DNA of 64,000 nucleotides from Granulosicoccus sp045106475 (GCA_045106475.1 JBGCEO010000008.1:21211-85210); one strand, 5' to 3'. Shown: positions 18,046 through 27,239, counted from the first letter of the stretch. Made by a program: numbers and translations. The notes: generated by a model from the letters alone, not told the origin.

Positions 18046-18684
18046 ATGCACTTCTCCAATTGTAGGCGCTTGGCTGTCGGATTCCTGGCCCTGTTCCATT
18101 TTGTTGTATCCATTTTTTCATTAACGCCAGTTTCTACTTGGGCACAGGCTGTTGATGCTGAACCGCCAGTTGTTGATTTTCAAGCTGTCAGTCAAGGTGT
18201 AAAGGGCGACGGCCAGGTGTTTACCGCCACAGTGACGGACAATGTCAATCTTGTTTCAGTCCTGCTGCATTTCAGGCTCGATGGTGAATCGTTGTATGAA
18301 ATACAAGAAATGAAACCACTGGGCAACACTGATATCTATACAACTACTATCGAGACCAGCGATGCTATCGAATCGGTCGATGGTATTCAGTATTACATTG
18401 AAGCCGTGGATGCCGCAGGCAATCGCACACTGGAAGGCTTTGCGTTTGATCCCATTGAGCGTTTACTCATCGATCGTCAAGTAGCTGCACCTGAAAACAC
18501 GACTCAAAGTTCCACTACGTCTGCAGAGAGTACGATTGGTTCAGGTATGTCCACCGGCCGCAAAGTTCTCTATGGACTGCTCGGTGTTATCATTGTGGGT
18601 GCTCTTGCATCCTCCTCTGGTGGGGGAGGCGGCAGTTCCCAACAGGGTGTTGATGTCACTGTCGTGGTAGACCCTTTACCATGA
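18046..18684 (+). CDS. Exported Ig-like protein with C-terminal membrane segment and Gly run
   Basis: Unrecognised, 212 residues. The N-terminal signal runs to about residue 36 (LFHFVVSIFSLTPVSTWAQA). Residues about 40-150 form a beta-sandwich reminiscent of bacterial Ig-like domains: ATVTDNVNLVSVLLHFRLDG and GIQYYIEAVDAAGNRTLEG. Near the C-terminus a hydrophobic segment VLYGLLGVIIVGALA is followed by SSSGGGGGSSQQ and a short tail. The hydrophobic-then-glycine order differs from GlyGly-CTERM sorting signals. The stop codon overlaps the next start as ATGA, so the protein is probably coexpressed with the TSP3/PKD lipoprotein. Function unknown; an envelope or surface role is inferred. Confidence 0.65.
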   Translation: MHFSNCRRLAVGFLALFHFVVSIFSLTPVSTWAQAVDAEPPVVDFQAVSQGVKGDGQVFTATVTDNVNLVSVLLHFRLDGESLYEIQEMKPLGNTDIYTTTIETSDAIESVDGIQYYIEAVDAAGNRTLEGFAFDPIERLLIDRQVAAPENTTQSSTTSAESTIGSGMSTGRKVLYGLLGVIIVGALASSSGGGGGSSQQGVDVTVVVDPLP

Positions 18685-20924
18685 AAAAGTACTTACCAGC
18701 TATTAGCGTCAAAAGCAATTTACGTAGGTTCACTACCTATGCGCTGCTATTCATAGCAGCAATTTTTGTCGTATCCTGTACCAATAACAATGAGAGCGGA
18801 CAAGTTGGCGTAGACGGCAATCAGGCCGCTATGGCGTTCACAGCGCCTGCTCGTTTGTTGCAATCACGCATTGTGGTGCGTGAGAATTTGATACTTGAAG
18901 TAACCATCGAAGGCCGGGTTCAAACCGTGCTTCCCAATGCCAGTGGACAGTATGTTTTTAGAACAACGGTAACGCCCAATACTTCCACTGTTGTTTCACT
19001 GGTTTGGTTTGAACAAATTGGTGACACCTTACTTACCCTGGCCACGGCTAGTAAACCGCTCAATGTGGGGTCCGTGTCGAGCCCGGCAACTCTAAGGTTT
19101 GCCGATTCTGAATTCAATACAGAAATCGATGATGATGATGACGGTTTTTCAAACTTAAGAGAAAGGCAAGAAGGGACTCGCTTTGATGATTCGAACGATC
19201 CTGATACGGCCCCTATCATTGTGACTCTTAACTTTCGTGTTTTTCTGCCTGTTGAACTAGAGAACGCTAGTGAAGAAGTCCGAGCCCAAGTAAGCGCGCA
19301 GGCATTTGTCAACGATCAGGTTGTCATTCTAAGCAGAGAGGGCGATCAATGGCGTGGTTCGACTAGTGTGACAGAAGGATCGGATCCTTTGATTACAGCT
19401 AATTTCTTTGCAACTGCGGAACAGGTATTACAGCTGGCAAATTTCTCTCGCAGTCAAAATGTAGGTACCGGAGCCAACATCGATTTTCTTAGCGATGTTT
19501 ACGAGGTGGAGTCGTTTAACAACGACGGTGACGCATTCAGCAACGCCCAGGAAATCGCTGCGGGCAGCGATCCTTTAAATCCAAGTGATCCGGATAGTGA
19601 CGGCGATACATTGGCTGATGATGCTGATAACTGTCCGGCCATTGCAAATACTGATCAGGCGGATGCGGACAACGACGGCCTTGGGGACCTTTGTGACCCA
19701 TTCAACAACCTGGTGGATCCTGATGAAGACGGCATCAGTAATTCTGATTTCCCACCTGATAATTGTCCTGACGATCCGAACCCGGATCAAGCGGACGTGG
19801 ACAATGATGGCATCGGAAACGTCTGTGATAATACTAACGGCCTGGATCCTGATGATGATCAAGTCGATAATCCAGCGGACAACTGCCCGATTAATGCTAA
19901 CTCTGATCAGGCAGATATCGACGACGATGGTATCGGTGATGTGTGCGACCCGTTCAACAATCTGATTGATCCGGATGAAGATGGAGTAAACAACACCGAT
20001 AGCCCTCCTGATAACTGTCCGGAAACGGCAAATCCAAACCAGGCTGATGCTGACAATGATGGTGTCGGTGACGTATGTGAGTTACCCAATGTGTTGCCTG
20101 TTGCCAATGCTGGTGATGATCAGACAGTTGTTGAGGGTCAAGTAGTGCTTCTGGATGGCACTGGTAGCAATGATGCTGGAGATAATGGCTCACTGGTTAG
20201 CTTTCAATGGTTTGAAGGTTCTGTTGGGCTGGCTACTGGGGAGACCGCATCGTTGGCAACCTTATCTGTTGGGGTGCACTTGATAGATTTAGTGGTAACC
20301 GACAATGATGGAGGTACGGCCACTGATCAGTTGACGGTTACGATCACCGCAGCACCGGTCGCGAACGTACCGCCGACAGCAAGCGCAGGTGCGGATCAAA
20401 GCGTTGAGTTGGGCGACACAGTGCAATTAAGTGGCAGTGGTACTGATAGTGATGGCACGGTGGTGAGTCTGGAGTGGTTTACCGATGGTGCAAACACGCC
20501 GTTTGCAACAGGCGCTACTGCGACTATTTCGACACTGCCGCTGGGTGACAATGACATTACCTTGGTGGTCACTGATGATGATGGGGCAACCGATTCAGAT
20601 CAGCTGACTGTTACGGTTACCGAACCGCCGGCCGCGAACGTGCCACCTACGGCAGTGGCAGGTCCGGATCAGAGCGTTGAGGAAGGAACAACAATACTGT
20701 TGGATGGCAGCTTGAGCAATGATGATGGTGATGGTGGCACGCTGGTAAGTTTTGAGTGGTTTGACGTGACGACACCGGCTGCTCCGATATCGTTGTCAAC
20801 TGATGCTATGGCATCGATTGACTTACTTCTGGGGGTCTATCAGATTGAGCTCTTAGTCGTTGACGACAGTGGAGGTACTGATACGGATCAGTTAGAAGTT
20901 ACCGTGACCGAAGCGACCATATAG
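18681..20924 (+). CDS. Lipoprotein with thrombospondin type 3 repeats and three PKD-like domains
   Basis: Surface-type lipoprotein of 747 residues. The signal peptide is followed by lipobox FVVSC (Cys about residue 33). Residues about 45-300 are beta-rich with two EF-hand-like or TSP3-type Ca2+ loops (DDDDDGFSNLRERQEG; NNDGDAFSNAQEIAAG). Residues about 300-470 hold thrombospondin type 3 repeats with DxDxDGxxD and paired cysteines (DSDGDTLADDADNCP, ADNDGLGDLCD). Three PKD-like domains follow (about 475-560, 565-650, 655-745), each starting PxAxAGxDQ and ending TDQLxVTVT. TSP3 repeats bind calcium and give a rigid stalk, and PKD domains often display binding modules. No enzyme domain is seen, so adhesion or scaffold is the best guess. 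Confidence 0.8.
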   Translation: MKKYLPAISVKSNLRRFTTYALLFIAAIFVVSCTNNNESGQVGVDGNQAAMAFTAPARLLQSRIVVRENLILEVTIEGRVQTVLPNASGQYVFRTTVTPNTSTVVSLVWFEQIGDTLLTLATASKPLNVGSVSSPATLRFADSEFNTEIDDDDDGFSNLRERQEGTRFDDSNDPDTAPIIVTLNFRVFLPVELENASEEVRAQVSAQAFVNDQVVILSREGDQWRGSTSVTEGSDPLITANFFATAEQVLQLANFSRSQNVGTGANIDFLSDVYEVESFNNDGDAFSNAQEIAAGSDPLNPSDPDSDGDTLADDADNCPAIANTDQADADNDGLGDLCDPFNNLVDPDEDGISNSDFPPDNCPDDPNPDQADVDNDGIGNVCDNTNGLDPDDDQVDNPADNCPINANSDQADIDDDGIGDVCDPFNNLIDPDEDGVNNTDSPPDNCPETANPNQADADNDGVGDVCELPNVLPVANAGDDQTVVEGQVVLLDGTGSNDAGDNGSLVSFQWFEGSVGLATGETASLATLSVGVHLIDLVVTDNDGGTATDQLTVTITAAPVANVPPTASAGADQSVELGDTVQLSGSGTDSDGTVVSLEWFTDGANTPFATGATATISTLPLGDNDITLVVTDDDGATDSDQLTVTVTEPPAANVPPTAVAGPDQSVEEGTTILLDGSLSNDDGDGGTLVSFEWFDVTTPAAPISLSTDAMASIDLLLGVYQIELLVVDDSGGTDTDQLEVTVTEATI

Positions 20925-20985
20925 TACGTCACAATTATTCGATCACTCCCTTATAGCCGGCATAGAAAATACGTTAAATGTCATT

Positions 20986-21007
20986 TTCTGGGCTGTTGCT
21001 CCCAGAA
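20986..21007. other. Stem-loop upstream of an exported-protein gene
   Basis: A 7-bp inverted repeat TTCTGGG / CCCAGAA with an 8-base loop, in the 113-base gap between the TSP3/PKD lipoprotein and the next gene. No T-tract follows on the plus strand (it is followed by TAAAAAAC), so a classical terminator is doubtful. Confidence 0.35.
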
Positions 21008-21037
21008 TAAAAAACTGCCACTTGTCATGCTCAAGGT

Positions 21038-21739
21038 ATGTCTCGCATGGCCCTCTTTCCACTCTTAGTTGCTTTCATCGTCCTCGTGGTTATCGCGCGG
21101 GAACGACTGAGTCCAAGTGCATTGGATGCGACTGCTGGTAGGGATGTTTATTCCCAGTTGTATAGCCAATCTGATTCGGACTATTGGAAAAATAGCGGAT
21201 CACTTCAAGCTCAAACGCCTTTAGATTATGAAACCGGTGCTAAGCAAGGTACCACTGAAGTGTTGCTCGACATAGAGAGCTATGAAGATGCTGATTATGG
21301 TTTTACTGTAGCTATACCCACTGGGTGGCAGAAAATTATAGCCGCTGAAACTGATGAGAGCTTTTCGCAGCTTGAGCCTGGCTATGCTGTTGGTTTTGAA
21401 TCACCCCACCAGGGCGAAGAAGATCAATTTGCCGACTATTTGTTGATCGAAGTACTACCTGGAAGAGACTCAGGCCTTTTCGAATCCGATGGTAAGAACC
21501 GTCGTCGGATTTCTATCAATGGACAATCAGCATGGATGGACAGGCTTGAGGTAAAAGGTGAGCGTGGAGGCCTGACAGAGGTTGATTTAACTATTTTCCA
21601 GGCCGAGATATCCGGCCTGGGCTACACGGTTGGACTGTATGCCATAGGAGAACCTTCGCGGGCAAAACTGATGTCAGAAGCTTTCGAGGTTATCGTTCGA
21701 ACATTCAGGCTATCGGTTTCTCCATTTCCAATATCCTGA
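21038..21739 (+). CDS. Membrane-anchored or exported protein of unknown function
   Basis: Unrecognised, 233 residues. An N-terminal hydrophobic segment MALFPLLVAFIVLVVIA could be an uncleaved anchor or signal. The exported part contains YGFTVAIPTGWQKI, a pattern seen in PsbP-like or DUF1795-type lipocalin-like domains, and ends in EAFEVIVRTFRLS, which is also usual for such domains. An alternative ATG at 21047 (fourth codon) has better spacing from AAGG. It is convergent with the GH16 gene, 20 bases away. No operon partner is evident other than the lipoprotein upstream. Confidence 0.6.
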   Translation: MSRMALFPLLVAFIVLVVIARERLSPSALDATAGRDVYSQLYSQSDSDYWKNSGSLQAQTPLDYETGAKQGTTEVLLDIESYEDADYGFTVAIPTGWQKIIAAETDESFSQLEPGYAVGFESPHQGEEDQFADYLLIEVLPGRDSGLFESDGKNRRRISINGQSAWMDRLEVKGERGGLTEVDLTIFQAEISGLGYTVGLYAIGEPSRAKLMSEAFEVIVRTFRLSVSPFPIS

Positions 21740-21759
21740 ACTGGCATTTCTCTGCATCT

Positions 21760-23580
21760 TTAGAGACCGTCCGGGTAACCCTCAGGCCAGTCTTCCTTTG
21801 AAGGTCGATGGTTCGGTGAGCGAGCTTCAGGTATGTCATCGGCATAGGGCACAGCTGTTATACCATCGTTGAGAAAAACGTCGTCATTGTATGGGGTAGT
21901 TTTTTGATAAACCCGAATATAGTCCAACGTATACTCTCCGGGAAAAGGTGTTGAGTCGTCGGGTGAGCCTGCCCACCAACCACCCAGTGCCGTGTTTGCA
22001 ATTACATACATGTCCTGGCGTGACACTTTGGGATCATTGATTCGGTGCCGCTCGATACCATCGATATAGAAGATGATCGTGCCCGGTTTCCACTCCGCAG
22101 CATATGTATGAAAATCGGACGTGTAATCAATTCCGGGAGTGGGTTGCGACTTGGTTGATCTTAATTGCCCAGCCGAATCATAGTAGTGGTAGGTGTGATA
22201 AACAACATCCTGATCCTGCCCGATAAACTCCATAATATCTATTTCCGGCTTGTCGTCCACGTAGTAAGCGTTGAGTAACCAGAACGCTGGCCAGTAGCCG
22301 CGACCAAAACTAACTTTGGCACGGGTTTCTATATACCCATAGGTAAACTTGAAAGCATCGTAACTGGTGATTACTCCTGACAGGTAAGGTTGGTTAAGTG
22401 CTTTAGAAGAAAGTTCCGGCGGGGTTTTGACCGAATTGATCGTGAGGTTGTTGCCGTCAAATGAGAACGGATTAAAACCAAAATCAGGCTCATTGGCGAT
22501 ATCTACATAGTACTGCTCTTCACTATTGATGATCAGATCAGTACCCCACAAGTAAGAAGTGTTCCATTTAGTGGTATCGAGTTGGCTGCCATTAAACTCG
22601 TCGGAGAAAACAAGTTCATAATCTTCAAGAATATCGGCATTGGGTAACGGTTCGTTTGGATCTGTTCTGCCTAGTGTGCGAGGCGATACCGTTAACCCTG
22701 TTGCGATGTAGTACAGCTCATCAGAGAAATTGAACGCCTGTATTTCGTAGTAGTAGTCGCTGTCGTATACATCTTCGTCGATGTATTCAGTATCAAAAAC
22801 TGTTGTTATGTACTGCGCTTGCTTATAAACGTTGTAGCCGCGTGCAGCGGGGTCGGCTTCCCAGCTGATCCTGAGAGCATCGGCCAACACCTCACCATTG
22901 AAGCCTTCTGTGGTGCTGGAGGAAAACTGCTCAGTGGATGAACCTTCGTTTTCACCGCTTTCAGGTGCCGTTGATACCTGTTGAGTGATGGGTTGGGTTT
23001 CTTCTGTTTGCGGCTCCGAACCGTTTGACTCCGATACACTGTCGTTTGTTGTGGATTCGGGCTGGCTTTGTAGCAAATCAGGTTCAACAACTTCAAGGGG
23101 ACTGGTAGAAGCTGACTGCTGCCCAGTTGAAGGCGAATTCACGATAGCTTCGACAGTGGTACTGGTCGTAGTCGGATTGGGCAGAATTAAAGGATCACTA
23201 TCGCCCACAACTGCAGATTCGATAGAATTTGTGGTTGGTATTAGCGCCAATGGATTGACATTTTCTTCACTCGCGGAATCAGGCGACACAGTAGCGCCAG
23301 TCTCTGAATCTGTTTGTTCGTTTGCGAGTGGTTCAGGATTTTCAATCAACCCGGCAGCGACTGCCTGGGCAAAACTGACTGAATTGACGCCGTCATTTGA
23401 AAGCGCAGCTGCGCTAAGGGAGGGCTGTGCCGCCGCTTGCGCAGGGGCTGAAACGTCGACACTACTGCCTGGCTGTTGCTCAGCACAGCCCGCTATCAGC
23501 CCAGAGGCCGCGATCGGCAAGGCCCAGACTACCCTGCGACCCTGTTTGAAGTGTCCCGGTATGCGCTTTTTCATCTTCAT
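21760..23580 (-). CDS. Glycoside hydrolase family 16 lipoprotein with FnIII-like domain
   Basis: Exported beta-glucan-type endoglycosidase, 606 residues. The ATG at 23580 gives MKMKKRIPGHFKQGRR; a TTG at 23598 would extend it by six. The lipobox is GLIAGC (Cys about 32). A long Ser/Thr/Glu-rich linker runs to about residue 220, then a fibronectin-III-like domain (LRISWEADPAARGYNVYK). The GH16 catalytic domain runs from about 320 to 585 and carries intact EIDIME (E446, D448, E451), the nucleophile, assisting aspartate and acid/base. The substrate could be laminarin, agar, carrageenan or a self-made exopolysaccharide. It diverges from the barrel protein gene, beyond which lies a second GH16 gene. 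Confidence 0.87.
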   Translation of the reverse strand: MKMKKRIPGHFKQGRRVVWALPIAASGLIAGCAEQQPGSSVDVSAPAQAAAQPSLSAAALSNDGVNSVSFAQAVAAGLIENPEPLANEQTDSETGATVSPDSASEENVNPLALIPTTNSIESAVVGDSDPLILPNPTTTSTTVEAIVNSPSTGQQSASTSPLEVVEPDLLQSQPESTTNDSVSESNGSEPQTEETQPITQQVSTAPESGENEGSSTEQFSSSTTEGFNGEVLADALRISWEADPAARGYNVYKQAQYITTVFDTEYIDEDVYDSDYYYEIQAFNFSDELYYIATGLTVSPRTLGRTDPNEPLPNADILEDYELVFSDEFNGSQLDTTKWNTSYLWGTDLIINSEEQYYVDIANEPDFGFNPFSFDGNNLTINSVKTPPELSSKALNQPYLSGVITSYDAFKFTYGYIETRAKVSFGRGYWPAFWLLNAYYVDDKPEIDIMEFIGQDQDVVYHTYHYYDSAGQLRSTKSQPTPGIDYTSDFHTYAAEWKPGTIIFYIDGIERHRINDPKVSRQDMYVIANTALGGWWAGSPDDSTPFPGEYTLDYIRVYQKTTPYNDDVFLNDGITAVPYADDIPEARSPNHRPSKEDWPEGYPDGL

Positions 23581-23803
23581 AGTGCTTAATAACGGCAATC
23601 TCTGGTGAAAGGTGTACTCGATCGTCGTTTACTGCCTGTCTATTTTGTGAGTCTGTCTACGAAAAACCGATCATATGGAAGAGGTATCGGATGCTTAATC
23701 GCCGCCTTGACCTTGAACCGTAAGAATTGGACTTGGATCAAACTCGTGTATGGCATGTTTCCTGATTCTGATTTTGCTTTAATTCAGTTGATGGAATCGC
23801 TCC

Positions 23804-25636
23804 ATGCGGCCAATTTTTAGCAAAACAGCAGTAGCTGTACTGGTATGCGCCCCCTTGTCCTGGCAGATTTCCCACGCAAACGAATGGAGTGGGAGTTACT
23901 CGGCACAGGGGCAGTGTTTTTGTGTTGGTGAACTGCCTGCTTCTCTCAATGGCAGGATCGTACCAACGCCGATTGGCGGCCAAACAGTTTCTCAGATTTG
24001 CAAACGAGTGGGAGCAGGGCCGGAATTGCTCAAGGATGACGGCTTGTTTAACTTCCCTGTGTACAAGGATCCTCAATGTGGACACGGTCCGTTTGCTGAT
24101 AAGCAAGTAGCATCAGATCCTGCGTGTGCCGGGTCTCTTGACGGCAATAACAATGGTTGCCAAAAGCCAGGTCCCAAGTGGAACCTGAAGCGCGCGTTTG
24201 GCATGGTGGCCGCGACTGCCTCTGCTAAATCCGCTACGACCGCCAAACCTGTAAGCGATACAGAAACTTCTAGCCAAGTCTCGATTGCTAGTCCAGTTGT
24301 TTCATCGGCTAACGTGCTAAGTGAGGTAGAAAAAGCCGATAAGGGAACAGAAAAGAAGTTGCTCAAGGCGACGATAATAAAATCGCCGTCAACGGCGGGC
24401 AACGCTTTTGATCCTTCCAAGCTGGGCTCAGAACCGGTAGAGCCTGAGAAACCTGCGAAGCCAAAAGCGTTTGCCGGAAAATCAATAACGATTGATGGCC
24501 AGCGTTACTTACAGGCCCACTCTAAGATTCCTGCTAACGGTGGGGAGCCTGGTTCGAAAATCATACTCGATGGTCTGGTTTACCTGCGCGACGATGACGC
24601 CTTGGATCCTCAAGATCTATTTAAAGTTAAACAGAACAATGGCTCAAGTCCAAAGAAAAAAACGGCGACTCCCAAGGTTTCTACTGCGACTCGACCCGAT
24701 GCAGTAGCAGATAAGGTCAAAGAGCAGGCTACCGCGAAGCAGCTCGATCAGGAGCGTAAACAGCGTTTGGCCTATCAGGCAAATCAAATACAACAGAATG
24801 CAAAGGTGCCGACTCCTTTACCAAAGCAGGCTGAAGAACCAGAAACGCTTACCAAGCAGGCCGAACTATCCGATGCTGAGTTGCTGCCAAAGGCTGACGC
24901 TGAGCAGGCTGACGCTGAGCAGGCGGAAGAGGATAAGCAGGCACAGTTGCAGGCGCAAGCCGAGGCCGCTAGACAAGCTGTGGAAGAGAAAAGGCTTGCA
25001 ACGGAAAAAAAGCGTCTCCAGTCAGTTCAGGAGAGTGCCGCCCAGGTAGTACCTGCCGATTCCAAAAAATCAGAAGCGCAGGCTGAAAAAAGTACATCAG
25101 AGACTGCATCCACGCTGTTGACAGCGTTAAGACTACCTCCAGATACTCGACAAAGCTCCAGAGACTTTGCTTATCTGGAAGCGATGCCGGTTAGCTATGA
25201 CGTGGGAGGGAATGGTGTTTGGCTTGAAGGATCAGCTTCTAGCCATACCCGTTTTCAATACGTAGGCAGAATGGGTTTGGCCACTGAGTATCAAGAGTTA
25301 ATGATTGGCGGAGGCTATTATCTTACGCCCGCCGATGCCGATCGGCTAACGGTTGTCGTGGTTGCGGGATTGGAATATGGAAGCTTTGAACTTAGTGACG
25401 ATCAGCTTGCTCTGGACTTCGACGATTCGGGTATCTATCTCAGCGCGTCAAGCAGGTTAGTCATTAATGATCATTTTGAACTGCAAGGTGGTGTTGGTTA
25501 CAGCACCTTTTTTGAAGGTGATGCCATGATTTTTGGAGGTGGCTACTACCACGTCAACCGACGTCTGGATATCGTTTCGCGGTTTGAACTAGGCGACAAC
25601 GACTTACTAGGCATCGGCGTACGTTTCTACTATTAA
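23804..25636 (+). CDS. Exported protein with coiled-coil linker and C-terminal beta-barrel-like domain
   Basis: Unrecognised, 610 residues. A signal peptide (FSKTAVAVLVCAPLSWQISHA) precedes a cysteine-containing N-terminal domain (GQCFCVGELPASLNGRIVP, CKRVGAGPELLK, KDPQCGHGPFADKQ) of about 120 residues. A low-complexity lysine/alanine/glutamate-rich middle has predicted coiled coil around residues 300-420. The last 160 residues show alternating hydrophobic/polar strands with repeated aromatic ends (FQYVGRMGLATEYQELMIGGGYY, DIVSRFELGDNDLLGIGVRFYY) and finish in an aromatic residue, as outer-membrane barrels do. The C-terminal domain is small, perhaps 8 strands. It sits between two GH16 genes and overlaps the second by one base or nearly so, suggesting a shared polysaccharide-related role. 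Confidence 0.65.
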   Translation: MRPIFSKTAVAVLVCAPLSWQISHANEWSGSYSAQGQCFCVGELPASLNGRIVPTPIGGQTVSQICKRVGAGPELLKDDGLFNFPVYKDPQCGHGPFADKQVASDPACAGSLDGNNNGCQKPGPKWNLKRAFGMVAATASAKSATTAKPVSDTETSSQVSIASPVVSSANVLSEVEKADKGTEKKLLKATIIKSPSTAGNAFDPSKLGSEPVEPEKPAKPKAFAGKSITIDGQRYLQAHSKIPANGGEPGSKIILDGLVYLRDDDALDPQDLFKVKQNNGSSPKKKTATPKVSTATRPDAVADKVKEQATAKQLDQERKQRLAYQANQIQQNAKVPTPLPKQAEEPETLTKQAELSDAELLPKADAEQADAEQAEEDKQAQLQAQAEAARQAVEEKRLATEKKRLQSVQESAAQVVPADSKKSEAQAEKSTSETASTLLTALRLPPDTRQSSRDFAYLEAMPVSYDVGGNGVWLEGSASSHTRFQYVGRMGLATEYQELMIGGGYYLTPADADRLTVVVVAGLEYGSFELSDDQLALDFDDSGIYLSASSRLVINDHFELQGGVGYSTFFEGDAMIFGGGYYHVNRRLDIVSRFELGDNDLLGIGVRFYY

Positions 25637-25650
25637 TGAGAGTGCGCAAC

Positions 25651-26766
25651 ATGAATTCGCATACACAATTGTTTGTTCGAACTATCGCGGTTGGCATTCT
25701 GTCGGTGACAATGACGGGCTGTGGTAAAAGTGATTTGGTAGATTTGCAGGAACGTGAGCTGAACGATGCTCGTGTTGCTGCAGCACAAAATCCTTCACTG
25801 GGCGCAGGAGTACCTGATGGTTCCAGTGATGGCGAAACCGGAGGTGGTGCAACCGGCGGTACTGATACGAGCGGTGACGGCTCGACTGATTCCGGGTCCG
25901 CAGACGGTACTTCTGACAGTGGCACCACAGATGAAGCGTCAGCGGGTACTGATGGTGGCTCAACTGATGGCTCTACCGATTCTGGTGGAAGCGATGGGGG
26001 TACGTCAGGTCAAAGCCCTAATGCTGTAGATCTGAGCTTATACAATCTTGTCTTTAATGATGAGTTCCAAGGCAATTCAATTGATAGTGCAAAGTGGAAT
26101 ACAGCCTTGCCCTGGGGGCCTGATCTGGTTGTTTATGACCAGCTTCAATACTATGTAGACCAACAGAACATGTCTGATTTCGGCTATAACCCGTTTAGTT
26201 TTGATGGCGAAAACCTGACAATCTCTGCCATCGAAACGCCAGATTCACTGCGTGCTTCTTCAAACGAACAGGCTTGGTTGTCAGGCGTATTGACGAGCGC
26301 AGAAAAGTTCGATTTTACCTATGGATATGTCGAGGCTCGCGTCGACTTGCAATCCGGCCGCGGCATTTGGCCAAGTTTTTGGATGCTCAGTTCTGAGTTT
26401 GAAGGCTTGAAACCTGAACTATTCATAATGGAATATGATGGTGCTAAGCCAGATAGTATCTTTCACAATTATAACTATCAGGATGCCGATGGAAATCTTC
26501 GATCTCCCGGGCAATGGGAAGTTGTGCTGCCAGGTATTTCCGATGGGTTTCATACCATAGGGTTAGCATGGAGTCCTGAAGAACTTCTTTACTACATAGA
26601 TGGTGAGCCTCGCTACAGAATTGTCGGTGAAAATGTGTCAAGCCAGGATATGTATATGATTTTGAATCTGGCGATGGGTGGTATCTGGCCGGGTGCACCT
26701 GATGGTACGACTGTTACACCAGCAACCCTGTCAGTAGACTACGTCCGCGTCTATCAATTACGCTAG
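25651..26766 (+). CDS. GH16-family lipoprotein with altered catalytic motif
   Basis: Paralogue of the GH16 protein at 21760-23580, 371 residues. The ATG at 25651 has GAGAG 8 bases upstream; an ATG at 25636 (TAATG with the upstream stop) would add five residues. Lipobox-like TMTGC at about residue 25 is followed by a Gly/Ser/Thr/Asp-rich linker to about 130, then the GH16 fold (DEFQGNSIDSAKWNT, FTYGYVEARVDLQSGRGIWPSFWML, SVDYVRVYQ). The motif expected as E-x-D-x-x-E reads ELFIME: both glutamates remain (E256, E261) but the aspartate is phenylalanine (F258). Activity may be reduced, altered or lost, leaving a carbohydrate-binding role. It probably forms an operon with the barrel-like protein. 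Confidence 0.83.
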   Translation: MNSHTQLFVRTIAVGILSVTMTGCGKSDLVDLQERELNDARVAAAQNPSLGAGVPDGSSDGETGGGATGGTDTSGDGSTDSGSADGTSDSGTTDEASAGTDGGSTDGSTDSGGSDGGTSGQSPNAVDLSLYNLVFNDEFQGNSIDSAKWNTALPWGPDLVVYDQLQYYVDQQNMSDFGYNPFSFDGENLTISAIETPDSLRASSNEQAWLSGVLTSAEKFDFTYGYVEARVDLQSGRGIWPSFWMLSSEFEGLKPELFIMEYDGAKPDSIFHNYNYQDADGNLRSPGQWEVVLPGISDGFHTIGLAWSPEELLYYIDGEPRYRIVGENVSSQDMYMILNLAMGGIWPGAPDGTTVTPATLSVDYVRVYQLR

Positions 26767-26771
26767 AGAAA

Positions 26772-26803
26772 CTGACTAACTGACTAACTGACTAACTGAC
26801 TAA
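26772..26803. repeat. 8-bp tandem repeat, four copies
   Basis: Four perfect tandem copies of CTGACTAA, flanked by an A before and a C after that extend the periodicity, starting 5 bases after the GH16 stop codon. Each unit contains TGA and TAA, so together they put stop codons in every frame. It lies between convergent genes (GH16 and acpS), so no coding effect is expected. Confidence 0.95.
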
Positions 26804-26852
26804 CGGCCTTGGCAAACGGACGCCTTTCAACGCCGGTTTTGTTAGCTTGAAC

Positions 26853-27239
26853 CTACTGGCTTGAACGTTCTAATACGACAAAAGCAGCTACTGTGTCGCC
26901 TTCGTCTGTCAAGCTCACCCAAAAACCATCGATGCCCTGTGCGCTGCAGCGCTCTGCCGCAGCGCCGGATACCCTGAGTAGCGGCTTCCCCAGGTCATCG
27001 TGTTCGACATAAAAGTCCTTGAGTAAAACGCCCGAACGTTCGCCAGTACCCAAGGCTTTGACAGCCGCTTCCTTTACGGCAAATCGCTTAGCTAGAAAGC
27101 GTTCCTGACAGGCATGATCTGAGTAGGACTGAAGTTCTTTTTCATGCAAAATTCGCCGGGCAAACCTCTCGCCAAAACGCGCATGCACTTTTACGACGCG
27201 GCTGATAGTCGCCAGATCAATGCCTATACCGGCAATCAT
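26853..27239 (-). CDS. acpS: Holo-[acyl-carrier-protein] synthase
   Basis: Transfers the 4'-phosphopantetheine arm from CoA to apo-ACP, activating it for fatty acid synthesis; cytoplasmic. The 128 residues show the family N-terminus IAGIGIDLATISRV (metal-binding aspartate) and RFLAKRFAVKEAAVKALGTG (second metal ligand E and the W/F-x-x-K-E-A motif). The C-terminal VSLTDEGDTVAAFVVLE is the trimer strand. Length is normal. It is 60 bases downstream of pdxJ on the same strand, the classic pdxJ-acpS order of gammaproteobacteria. Confidence 0.96.
   Translation of the reverse strand: MIAGIGIDLATISRVVKVHARFGERFARRILHEKELQSYSDHACQERFLAKRFAVKEAAVKALGTGERSGVLLKDFYVEHDDLGKPLLRVSGAAAERCSAQGIDGFWVSLTDEGDTVAAFVVLERSSQ

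Noticed and set aside
19580..20090. Regularly spaced repeats suggestive of an array
   Set aside because: They are coding thrombospondin type 3 repeats with degenerate DNA, not CRISPR direct repeats.
22985..23608. Long open frame (207 codons) antisense to the GH16 linker region
   Set aside because: It mirrors the Ser/Thr-rich linker of a well-supported gene and has no recognisable domain; low-complexity DNA keeps the opposite frame open.
25766..26029. Alternative-frame open reading in the Gly/Ser/Thr linker of the second GH16 gene
   Set aside because: Low-complexity sequence of a real gene; no start signal or family match.
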